Positions 1 to 5,344 of a DNA stretch of 5,802 nt are shown here, piece after piece. Position numbers and translations under genes: made by a program. Under the pieces are notes generated by a model. That model saw nothing but the letters and a program-made list of their open reading frames with translations, was not told the origin of the DNA and did not search any database. Numbering within the stretch: position 1 is the stretch's first letter; every line of letters starts with the position of its first letter. The stretch comes from Verrucomicrobiales bacterium (lineage in GTDB: Bacteria > Verrucomicrobiota > Verrucomicrobiia > Methylacidiphilales > JAAUTS01), in assembly GCA_031279715.1 (NCBI GenBank), contig JAITHY010000037.1, positions 1 through 5,802 on the forward strand, read 5' to 3'.

Positions 1-54
1 GCCAAACTCAAAGCCAAGGCCGCCGTGGAACAATCCATCCCTCCAGCCAACTGA
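1..54 (+). CDS. C-terminal tail of an upstream gene (partial, unidentified)
   Basis: The first frame is open from the window edge and reads AKLKAKAAVEQSIPPAN before a TGA at 52-54. The Ala/Lys-rich end looks like the disordered tail of a protein, but 17 residues are too few to name it. It lies in the same frame and strand as the OppA-like gene, 24 nt upstream of that gene's GTG, so the two may be co-transcribed. It could also be a chance open stretch, since no start or domain is visible. Confidence 0.45.
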   Translation, partial: AKLKAKAAVEQSIPPAN

Positions 55-78
55 CCCTCAATATTCAAAAAAATTCCC

Positions 79-1680
79 GTGCCAGTCCCAATTCAAAAAA
101 AACTCCTCTCCCTGACACCCCTGCGCACCTTGGCCTTAACTGTTAGTTTGCTCATTTCCTGTCACGCTGACAGTGACCGCGCGGACTTGGTATTCGTCAA
201 CGGCCCCGAGCCGGAATCGCTCGACCCAGCGCTCATCAGCGGGCAAGCGGAAGGGCGGCTCGCCTATTGTTTGTTTGAGGGATTGACACGGCTGAATGCT
301 GGCGGTGACGTCAGCCCCGCCGCCGCCGAGCGTTGGGATATTTCGCCCGACGGCACAATGTACACGTTTCATTTGCGCGAAAATTTACGCTGGAGCAACG
401 GCGCGCCGCTGACGGCGCACGACTTTGTCCGCTCATGGCGGCGCGTACTCAGTCCCGCCACGAGCGCGATTTATGCCGACGCACTGTTCGTCATCGACAA
501 CGCGCGACGGTATCATCACGGCGAATTAACGGACTTCAACCAAGTCGGCATTAGCGCTCCCGATGCCCGCACCGTCAGCGTTCGCCTCACCTCGCCAACG
601 CCGTACTTTCTGTATCTCACCAGCTTCGTCACATATTTACCCGTGCCGCTGACCGTCATTGAGCAACGCGGCTCGCGCTGGATTCGGCCCGAAAATATCG
701 TCGGCAATGGCCCCTATGTTTTACGCGACTGGAAACTCAATGACCGCCTCGCATTCGCCGCCAATCCCCGTTACTGGGACGCTGACCATGTCAACCTCAA
801 ACGCGTGGACGCGCTGACCGTGACCAACGGCAACACGGCGGTGAATTTGTATTTCACCGGTCAAGCCGACCTCATCCTTGACCGCGGACTCATCCTGCCG
901 CAAATTCTTAGCGCTCTTCGTCAGCGGCGTGACTTGCACGGGTTCGATTTTCTCGGCACATACTTCTATCGCTTCAACACCACCCGCGTGCCATTCGACC
1001 ATCCGCTCGTCCGCAAGGCGTTCTCCGCTGCCATTGACCGCCGCGCCATTGTCGGAAAAATCACCCTCGGCGGTGAGCAACCCGCGACTGCGCTGGTACC
1101 CAACCTCATCAAGGGTTACACGCCCGCTGACGGTGTGGAGTTCAATCCCGACCAGGCCCGCGCATGGCTCGCCGAGGCCGGCCACCCCAACGGTAAAAAC
1201 TTCCCGCGCGTGACCATCCTGTATAACGCCTCACAGCAGCACGCCGGAATTGCCGTGGAAATTCAAGCCATGTGGAAACGCATCCTCAATGTCAGCGTCG
1301 AGTTGCGCCCAGTCGAATGGACGGCCTATCTGCAAGCGATGGATCATCTCGACTACGACATAGCCCGTTCCAGTTGGGTCGGTGACTATCCGGACCCGGC
1401 GACATTTCTCAATTGCTTTGCCAGCGGCGTGGGTAACAATCGCACCGGCTGGAGTAACGCTGATTATGACCGCCTGCTTGCCGCCGCTGACCGTGAGTCC
1501 GCCCCCGCCAAACGGTTTGCCTTGCAGCGCGACGCCGAAAAAATCCTTGTCGCTGACAATCCGCCCATCGCGCCGATTTTTCACTATGTTGGCATGATGC
1601 TCTACGACCCTAAAAAATTCGGCGGTATTCACGGCACCCCGCTGGACGACCACCCCATTCAAGACATCCACCGGAAGTAA
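79..1680 (+). CDS. Oligopeptide ABC transporter substrate-binding lipoprotein (OppA/DppA type, SBP_bac_5 family)
   Basis: This 533-residue protein is a family 5 solute-binding protein that captures peptides (or related ligands) outside the cytoplasmic membrane and passes them to an ABC permease. An N-terminal signal with Lys7-Lys8, Arg16 and a hydrophobic core ends in a lipobox LISC, predicting lipid attachment at Cys28. Family hallmarks follow in order: the AERWDISPDG / YTFHLRENLRWSNG block (residues 83-107), VGNGPYVLRDW (208-218), NPRYWDADHVNLKRV (229-243), DHPLVRKAFSAAIDR (307-321), and the C-terminal lobe segment with DYDIARSSWVGDYPDPATF (425-443) and GWSNADYD (457-464). Length is normal for OppA. 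The GTG start is chosen because an in-frame stop at 52-54 limits upstream extension and it gives a proper lipoprotein signal; no clear Shine-Dalgarno precedes it. No permease or ATPase gene is in the window, so the transport partners lie upstream or elsewhere. The exact ligand cannot be read from the sequence. The gene holds nine of the 19 CGCTGAC words. Confidence 0.93.
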   Translation: MPVPIQKKLLSLTPLRTLALTVSLLISCHADSDRADLVFVNGPEPESLDPALISGQAEGRLAYCLFEGLTRLNAGGDVSPAAAERWDISPDGTMYTFHLRENLRWSNGAPLTAHDFVRSWRRVLSPATSAIYADALFVIDNARRYHHGELTDFNQVGISAPDARTVSVRLTSPTPYFLYLTSFVTYLPVPLTVIEQRGSRWIRPENIVGNGPYVLRDWKLNDRLAFAANPRYWDADHVNLKRVDALTVTNGNTAVNLYFTGQADLILDRGLILPQILSALRQRRDLHGFDFLGTYFYRFNTTRVPFDHPLVRKAFSAAIDRRAIVGKITLGGEQPATALVPNLIKGYTPADGVEFNPDQARAWLAEAGHPNGKNFPRVTILYNASQQHAGIAVEIQAMWKRILNVSVELRPVEWTAYLQAMDHLDYDIARSSWVGDYPDPATFLNCFASGVGNNRTGWSNADYDRLLAAADRESAPAKRFALQRDAEKILVADNPPIAPIFHYVGMMLYDPKKFGGIHGTPLDDHPIQDIHRK

Positions 1681-1734
1681 ATGCGCCGGCAATTGCGAAC
1701 ATTAATACATGGGCAATGAAACGGAGCACAGTTT

Positions 1735-1782
1735 ATGAATTTTGGGAAATTCAGCAAATGGCATCAGGAAAATGAAAAGTAA
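1735..1782 (+). CDS. Possible 15-codon leader ORF overlapping the membrane-protein start
   Basis: ATG at 1735 opens MNFGKFSKWHQENEK and stops with TAA at 1780-1782. It has a better ribosome-binding site (ACGGAG at 1721-1726, 8 nt before the ATG) than the following gene. Its end overlaps the first 11 nt of the membrane-protein ORF starting at 1772 in another frame. That geometry fits translational coupling, or a frame disruption in the A-rich stretch around 1768-1783: removing one A from the AAAA run would fuse this peptide to the membrane protein. Neither reading is proven, and the ORF is short enough to be chance. Confidence 0.3.
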   Translation: MNFGKFSKWHQENEK

Positions 1783-2200
1783 AGTGGCTGCAAGCGGCTG
1801 CATAATCGCGCAACTGCTCATGGGCAATTGGCTGTTGTGGCGCGGGGCGGGACGACCTGATTTATCCCATCCTTACGAACTGATGGTCAGTCTGTCCGCG
1901 TCCTGCGTAATCATCCATCTTTTGCTGTTTGTTAAAATTCCGCTGACACGCTGCCCATGGTGGACTCTGCCGTTCATCGCCATTGCCGCGTGTTACGCGA
2001 TTTTTCTGGCCGGCAACTTCAGCGGCGCTTTGTTTGCCATGTTGAAAAACGAGATGTTTCACCACTGGCGCGACCTGCCGCTCAACGTGCTGACCGCCGT
2101 CACCGTCAGCGGCGTGGGCGCGCTGCTGTTCACCCCTGTAATCATGCTGTTTGGCGTGTTGGAGTGGCTCTGGTTGATGGCGCTTAAATATTGGCGATGA
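1772..2200 (+). CDS. Small integral membrane protein of unknown function
   Basis: I do not recognise the family. From ATG 1772 it encodes 142 residues with about four hydrophobic segments: residues around 8-25 (CIIAQLLMGNWLLW), 38-56 (LMVSLSASCVIIHLLLFV), 63-87 (WWTLPFIAIAACYAIFLAG), and a long stretch 105-138 (LTAVTVSGVGALLFTPVIML, then GVLEWLWLMAL). A short polar loop NEMFHHWRDLP separates the last two. No catalytic motif is visible. The start is uncertain: an in-frame TTG at 1742 would add 10 residues, while ATG 1772 has AGGA only 2 nt upstream, which is too close to be a normal ribosome-binding site, so translation may depend on the preceding short ORF. The gene follows the OppA-like gene by 91 nt on the same strand and converges on rplS. 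Composition, membrane profile and absence of a long competing frame support it being real. Confidence 0.7.
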   Translation: MKSKVAASGCIIAQLLMGNWLLWRGAGRPDLSHPYELMVSLSASCVIIHLLLFVKIPLTRCPWWTLPFIAIAACYAIFLAGNFSGALFAMLKNEMFHHWRDLPLNVLTAVTVSGVGALLFTPVIMLFGVLEWLWLMALKYWR

Positions 2201-2239
2201 CCGCCAGCGCCTGTTTATAAAATGACTTCCAGCGCCCGC

Positions 2240-2274
2240 CTCCAGCGGCATGCACCTTGCCTGGGGTATTTTTT
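2240..2274 (+). terminator. Probable intrinsic terminator after the membrane protein gene
   Basis: On the + strand 2240-2244 (CTCCA) can pair with 2262-2266 (TGGGG, with one G-T pair), and 2247-2250 (GGCA) with 2258-2261 (TGCC). A two-base bulge and a 7-nt loop complete the hairpin, which is followed by TATTTTTT at 2267-2274. Hairpin plus U-tract between two convergent genes is the expected layout. The stem is interrupted, so strength is uncertain. Confidence 0.4.
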
Positions 2275-2302
2275 CACCACCGCTGGCACAGACAGACTAT
2301 CA

Positions 2303-2668
2303 TTACACCGCGGCGGCTTTGGCGGACTTGCGGTCAATGGTCTTAACCTCCATCGTCCCCTTGCTCTTACGCAGGTAGCCGAGGCTGGCACGGCGAACTT
2401 TGCCTTGCGTTTCCACCGTCACTTTTTCCACATGCGGGGAGTGCACGGGAAAGACACGCTCGACACCTTCGCCGTAGCTGATGCGGCGCACGGTGAAAGT
2501 CGCGTTGATGCCCCGGCCTTTCTTGCCAATGACAATGCCGCTGTAGTTCTGAATGCGCTCTTTTTCACCCTCTTTGACACGGGTCGAGACCTTGACAGTA
2601 TCGCCAACGTTAAAGTTCGGGACTTCCTTCTTGAGTTGCGCACTCTCAATTTTTGCTATCGCTTTCAT
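2303..2668 (-). CDS. rplS: 50S ribosomal protein L19
   Basis: L19 is a large-subunit protein located at the interface with the 30S subunit. The 121-residue product matches the family along its length: the N-terminal helix, then PNFNVGDTVKVSTRVKEGEK (residues 17-36), ERIQNYSGIVIGKKGRGINA with TFTVRRISYGEGVERVFP, the HSPHVEKVTV strand, and the closing RRASLGYLRKSKG. Length is typical, with a short Ala-rich tail (KSAKAAAV). It is the last gene of the ffh-rpsP-khpA-trmD-rplS operon, starting 3 nt after the trmD stop. Its Shine-Dalgarno AGAGGAAAG lies inside the end of trmD, so it is probably translated in coupling with it. It contains none of the CGCTGAC words common elsewhere in the window. Confidence 0.98.
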   Translation of the reverse strand: MKAIAKIESAQLKKEVPNFNVGDTVKVSTRVKEGEKERIQNYSGIVIGKKGRGINATFTVRRISYGEGVERVFPVHSPHVEKVTVETQGKVRRASLGYLRKSKGTMEVKTIDRKSAKAAAV

Positions 2669-2671
2669 GTT

Positions 2672-3367
2672 CTATCTTTCCTCTGTTTTCTCAATCAGGT
2701 CCTTCCGACGTTCCAACGTCCTTCGGGCTGCCTGTTCTTTTCTCCATGCGCTAATGGCGGCATGGTTGCCTGTTAATAAAATCCCCGGCACTTTCATGCC
2801 GCGAAAATCCTCCGGGCGCGTGTATTGCGGTCCCTCCAGCAGTTCGCCCGCGCTGAATGAATCCATCCGCGCCGAATCCTCATTGCCCAGCGCCCCAGGC
2901 AACAAACGCACAACCGCGTCGATAACCAGCAGCGCCGCGATGGTGCCGTTGCTGAGAACATAGTCGCCGACCGACAACTCCTCATCCACCCAACCCACGC
3001 GCACCCGTTCGTCCACGCCCTCGTAGTGTCCGCTGACAAAGAGCAATCGCTCCAGCTTGCTGTATTCCAGCGCCTTCGCCTGGTCGAACTTCGCGCCTTC
3101 CGGCGTCAGGTACACGACCCGTCCTCTCACCGCTTCCCTCGCCTGCACGCTCTCAATGCATGCGACGAGCGGAGCGCATTTCATCACCATCCCCGGACCG
3201 CCGCCAAACGGACGGTCATCCACCGTGCGGTGTTTGTCGTGCGCATAATCACGAATATCATGCACGCCAATCCGCACCACGCCCGCACGCTGCGCCCGGT
3301 GCACAATGCTCACCGTCAGCGGTCCCGCGAGCATTTCGGGAAACAAGGTGAGCACGTCAATTTTCAC
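2672..3367 (-). CDS. trmD: tRNA (guanine37-N1)-methyltransferase TrmD
   Basis: TrmD uses S-adenosylmethionine to methylate G37 next to the anticodon of tRNAs, preventing +1 frameshifting. The 231-residue protein has the SPOUT-family core: MKIDVLTLFPEML at the start, VDDRPFGGGPGMVMK (49-63), FVSGHYEGVDERV (110-122), VGDYVLSNGT (133-142) around the trefoil-knot SAM pocket, IDAVVRLLPGALGN (149-162), the conserved Asp169 in RMDSFS that corresponds to the catalytic Asp of the family, then GPQYTRPEDFRG and VPGILLTGNH. The usual GGE of the knot loop reads NGT here. Start is GTG at 3367; GGTGAG five nt upstream overlaps the khpA stop, indicating coupling. The segment GPLTVSIVHRAQ near the N terminus contains a copy of the dispersed CGCTGACGGTGA motif where relatives usually have a different, polar pair. 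rimM, normally just upstream, is absent. Confidence 0.97.
   Translation of the reverse strand: MKIDVLTLFPEMLAGPLTVSIVHRAQRAGVVRIGVHDIRDYAHDKHRTVDDRPFGGGPGMVMKCAPLVACIESVQAREAVRGRVVYLTPEGAKFDQAKALEYSKLERLLFVSGHYEGVDERVRVGWVDEELSVGDYVLSNGTIAALLVIDAVVRLLPGALGNEDSARMDSFSAGELLEGPQYTRPEDFRGMKVPGILLTGNHAAISAWRKEQAARRTLERRKDLIEKTEER
2676..2684 (-). promoter_or_regulatory. Shine-Dalgarno of rplS inside the trmD 3' end
   Basis: On the minus strand AGAGGAAAG lies 7 nt before the rplS ATG and encodes the last residues of TrmD. It supports the ATG at 2668 and translational coupling. Confidence 0.75.
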
Positions 3368-3372
3368 GCCGA

Positions 3373-3378
3373 CTCACC
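3373..3378 (-). promoter_or_regulatory. Shine-Dalgarno of trmD overlapping the khpA stop
   Basis: GGTGAG on the minus strand includes the khpA TGA and stands 5 nt before the GTG at 3367. It decides in favour of the GTG start, which also gives the canonical MKIDVLTLFPE N terminus. Confidence 0.6.
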
Positions 3379-3610
3379 GGTTCTCCACGATTTCAACCAA
3401 CGCTTGCCGTTCGCCCCTGGGCATCGCGGCATTGCACAAGCTGCGTATCGCGGAAATGGTTCTGCCATTTTTACCGATGACCCTGCCGATGTCGAACTGG
3501 TTCAGCCGCACCAAATAGGCAATGCTATCGGGCTTCTCAAGCACCTCGACCTCAACTTCCTCCGCATGCTTCACCAATGATGAAACCACAAATTCCACAA
3601 AGTATTTCAT
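3374..3610 (-). CDS. khpA: KH-domain RNA-binding protein KhpA (YlqC family)
   Basis: A 78-residue single type II KH domain protein that binds RNA, in other bacteria as a partner of KhpB and linked to RNA metabolism and cell division. The N terminus MKYFVEFVVSSLVKHAEEVEVEV is typical of the family, and the GxxG loop is seen as IGRVIGKNGRTISAIRSL at residues 41-58, the RNA-contacting motif. The C terminus (QALVEIVENR) forms the last strand. Length matches the family. It sits 21 nt downstream of rpsP, its conserved position. No good Shine-Dalgarno is visible, and the gap to trmD is 6 nt. A role in the SRP/ribosome operon is inferred from position. Confidence 0.93.
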   Translation of the reverse strand: MKYFVEFVVSSLVKHAEEVEVEVLEKPDSIAYLVRLNQFDIGRVIGKNGRTISAIRSLCNAAMPRGERQALVEIVENR

Positions 3611-3631
3611 ACGCGGAGACCATCGTTGGCA

Positions 3632-3886
3632 TCAGGCGGCGGCGGCTTTCGCCCGCGCTTTCCTCAGCAAGCTTTTTACCGTGTCGCTGGCCTTGGCGCC
3701 CTGCCCCAGCCAGTGCTCCACACGGTCAAGCTTGAGTTGCTTCTCTTGATTCTTGCCCACCGGATCGTAAGAACCGACTATTTCAATGAACTTGCCGTCA
3801 CGGGGGGAGCGCTTGTCCGCCACCACCACATTATAGAACGGCCTGTTCTTCGCGCCCTCGCGACGCAAACGTATCACTACTGCCAT
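3632..3886 (-). CDS. rpsP: 30S ribosomal protein S16
   Basis: S16 is a small-subunit assembly protein that binds 16S rRNA. The 84-residue product shows the family signature: MAVVIRLRREGAKNRPFYNV (1-20), VVADKRSPRDGKFIEIVGSY (21-40), DPVGKN, then LDRVEHWLGQGAKASDTVKSLLRKA before a short Ala-rich tail. Length is typical. ATG 3886 is supported by AGGA seven nt upstream. It follows ffh by 19 nt, and ffh ends with two tandem TGA codons, so read-through into this frame is unlikely. It contains none of the CGCTGAC words. Confidence 0.98.
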   Translation of the reverse strand: MAVVIRLRREGAKNRPFYNVVVADKRSPRDGKFIEIVGSYDPVGKNQEKQLKLDRVEHWLGQGAKASDTVKSLLRKARAKAAAA

Positions 3887-3892
3887 ATATAT

Positions 3893-3897
3893 GTCCT
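3893..3897 (-). promoter_or_regulatory. Shine-Dalgarno of rpsP in the ffh-rpsP gap
   Basis: AGGAC on the minus strand lies at a standard distance before the rpsP ATG, with an AT-rich ATATAT spacer adjacent to the start codon. Confidence 0.65.
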
Positions 3898-3905
3898 GTC
3901 TTTCA

Positions 3906-5243
3906 TCATCCGCCCGGCGACCCCAGGCCGCCGAGCATCCGTTTCAATTTATTCTCCTGATTCCCGCCTCTGAACAGCTTGCCCATCATCTTCTTCATGG
4001 CGCGAAAACGTTGCAACAAATTGTTGACTTCCGTCACGCTGGTGCCGCTGCCCATGGCTATTCTTTGACGACGCCGCGCATTCAAAATGTCGGGGCGCCG
4101 CCGCTCTTGAAAAGTCATCGAGCAGATAATCGCCTCCGTCCGTTTCAACGTGTTGTCGTCCAGAGAGAAATTTTGCATACTACCCATGCCTGGCAACATG
4201 CCAAGCAGATTTTTCAATGACCCCAGCTTTTTTATCTGCCGCATCTGCCCCAAAAAATCTTGCAAATTAAACTCAGCCGTGCGGAGTTTGCGCTCAAGTT
4301 TCTCCGCATCCTCCACATCAATCTGCTCCGATACTTTCTCCGCCAGACCGTACAAATCGCCCATGCCAAGCAACCGCTGAATGAGACGGTCAGCGTGGAA
4401 CACCTCAAATTGGTCCACCCGCTCCCCCGTGCCAATGAACTTAACCGGCACGCCCGTCACCGACTGTAATGAAAACGCCGCGCCACCCTTCGCATCGCCG
4501 TCGAATTTTGAAAGCACCATGCCCGTCAGCGGCACAGCGTCGTGAAACGCCTTCGCCACATCCACCGCGCTCTGTCCCAACGCCGCATCCGCCACCAACA
4601 GCGACTCGTCCACCGCTAACAGTGACGTCGCCGATTTCAACTCCGCAAGCAACTCCCCGTTAATCTCCGTCCGTCCCGCCAAGTCAAAAATCGTCACGTC
4701 AAACTGACCGTCAGCGGCGTGCTTCATCGCGCTGGACAAATGTTCATTCAACTTCGCTGACGGTGACGGGACAAACACCTCAATCTCATTCTGACGGCCC
4801 AGGGTCTGCAACTGCTGCACCGCCGCGGGCCGGCTCAGATCCGCCGCCACCAACAGCACCTTCTCCCGTTGTTTCTTCAACATCAGCGCCAGCTTCCCCG
4901 CCGTCGTCGTCTTCCCCGCCCCGTTCAACCCGCACAACGCCACCCGCAGCGGACGCTTCGCTGACAGCGCGCCGTCGCCTTCCTGAAAAATCGCCAGCAA
5001 TTCGTCATGCACAATCTTGACAAACATATCGCCGGGCCGAATCGAATTGCTCACCTGCTCGCCAATCGCCTTCGCCTTGACCCGCTCGCAAAAATCTTTC
5101 GTGACCTTATAATTGACATCCGCCGCGAGCAGCGCCATCCGCACCTCGCGCATAGCGTCAGCGACATTGCTTTCCGACAGTTTGCCATACCCGCGCAACT
5201 TGGAAAACACGCCCTGAAACTTCTCTGCCAATTGACTTAACAT
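3906..5243 (-). CDS. ffh: Signal recognition particle protein Ffh (SRP54 GTPase)
   Basis: Ffh binds signal sequences on nascent chains and, with the SRP RNA and receptor FtsY, delivers ribosomes to the membrane. The 445-residue product has the N domain (1-95), the G domain and a methionine-rich M domain (about 325-425). Visible GTPase motifs are GLNGAGKTT (P-loop, 105-113), DLSRPAA (135-141), DLAGR (187-191), SKFDGDAKGG (245-254) and GTGE (271-274). The RNA-binding part of M carries RRRQRIAMGSGTSVTEVN (390-407), and LLGMLPGMG (346-354) belongs to the finger loop. Catalytic positions as I recall from Thermus Ffh (Asp135, Arg138, Gln144, Arg191, Asp248) are all present at the same numbers. The near-invariant Thr of DTAGR is Leu here. 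ATG 5243 gives the standard MLSQLAEKFQ start, but it has no Shine-Dalgarno. It heads the operon with rpsP; the C terminus is Gly-rich and ends with TGA-TGA. Confidence 0.97.
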   Translation of the reverse strand: MLSQLAEKFQGVFSKLRGYGKLSESNVADAMREVRMALLAADVNYKVTKDFCERVKAKAIGEQVSNSIRPGDMFVKIVHDELLAIFQEGDGALSAKRPLRVALCGLNGAGKTTTAGKLALMLKKQREKVLLVAADLSRPAAVQQLQTLGRQNEIEVFVPSPSAKLNEHLSSAMKHAADGQFDVTIFDLAGRTEINGELLAELKSATSLLAVDESLLVADAALGQSAVDVAKAFHDAVPLTGMVLSKFDGDAKGGAAFSLQSVTGVPVKFIGTGERVDQFEVFHADRLIQRLLGMGDLYGLAEKVSEQIDVEDAEKLERKLRTAEFNLQDFLGQMRQIKKLGSLKNLLGMLPGMGSMQNFSLDDNTLKRTEAIICSMTFQERRRPDILNARRRQRIAMGSGTSVTEVNNLLQRFRAMKKMMGKLFRGGNQENKLKRMLGGLGSPGG

Positions 5244-5344
5244 GGGGTGAAAAAATTAGGGAAAAATACCGTTGACGCAAAGAAAAAACTCCGCAATTTT
5301 TCAATGCCGCCTCCCGCCGCCATCTCATGGATTAAAAATCCGGA
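5244..5344 (-). promoter_or_regulatory. AT-rich gap between mbfA-like gene and ffh, likely operon promoter region
   Basis: This 101-nt spacer is the only sizeable non-coding stretch upstream of ffh and is AT-rich near the gene. A TTGAAA matching five of six bases of a -35 box lies at 5299-5304 on the minus strand, but no good -10 follows at the right distance; TATTTT and TAATTT occur closer to the start. No clear terminator for the upstream gene is visible, only a 5-bp GGATT/AATCC stem without a U-tract. The ffh operon may start here or be read through from upstream. Confidence 0.25.

Larger units (their letters stand above)
165..5163. repeat. Dispersed short DNA motif CGCTGAC(SGTSA), 19 copies on both strands
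   Basis: Exact CGCTGAC occurs on the + strand starting at 165, 407, 647, 780, 812, 1125, 1485, 1551, 1941, 3031, 4755 and 4959, and on the - strand (seen as GTCAGCG) starting at 574, 2105, 3315, 4389, 4525, 4710 and 5157. Eleven extend to CGCTGACNGT: 165, 647, 812, 1125, 1485, 4755 on +, and the copies at 571-580, 2102-2111, 3312-3321, 4386-4395, 4707-4716 on -. The N is mostly G or C, and the next bases are mostly G or C then A. For a fixed heptamer on both strands of 5.8 kb about 0.7 copies are expected with even base composition. All copies are in coding sequence: nine in the OppA-like gene, two in the membrane gene, two in trmD and six in ffh; none in rplS, rpsP, khpA or the visible mbfA-like part. 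Fourteen of 19 lie in the sense direction of their gene. Confidence 0.85.

Noticed and set aside
131..150. Degenerate LTVS (TTA ACT GTT AGT) in the lipoprotein signal peptide as another motif copy
   Set aside because: At DNA level it differs from the consensus at several bases, and LTVS is unremarkable in a hydrophobic signal peptide, so I did not count it.
721..1185. Long antisense ORF opposite the OppA-like gene
   Set aside because: It is a shadow frame of a well-supported gene, shows no recognisable domain, and contains LTVS/TVSG-like strings only because of the dispersed DNA motif.
1692..1717. ATTGC/GCAAT inverted repeat after the OppA gene as a terminator
   Set aside because: The stem is only 5 bp with a 16-nt loop and no U-tract follows.
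1681..1719. 12-codon ORF starting directly after the OppA stop
   Set aside because: No ribosome-binding site of its own, no conservation evidence, and too short to distinguish from chance.
165..5163. CRISPR array or tandem repeat as explanation of the repeated word
   Set aside because: Copies are irregularly spaced, in both orientations and inside conserved coding sequence; there are no regular spacers or long repeats.
5306..5320. GGGAGG on the minus strand followed by a TTG, resembling a strong ribosome-binding site upstream of ffh
   Set aside because: The frame from that TTG is not that of ffh and does not encode a recognisable protein; the true start is fixed by the conserved Ffh N terminus at 5243.
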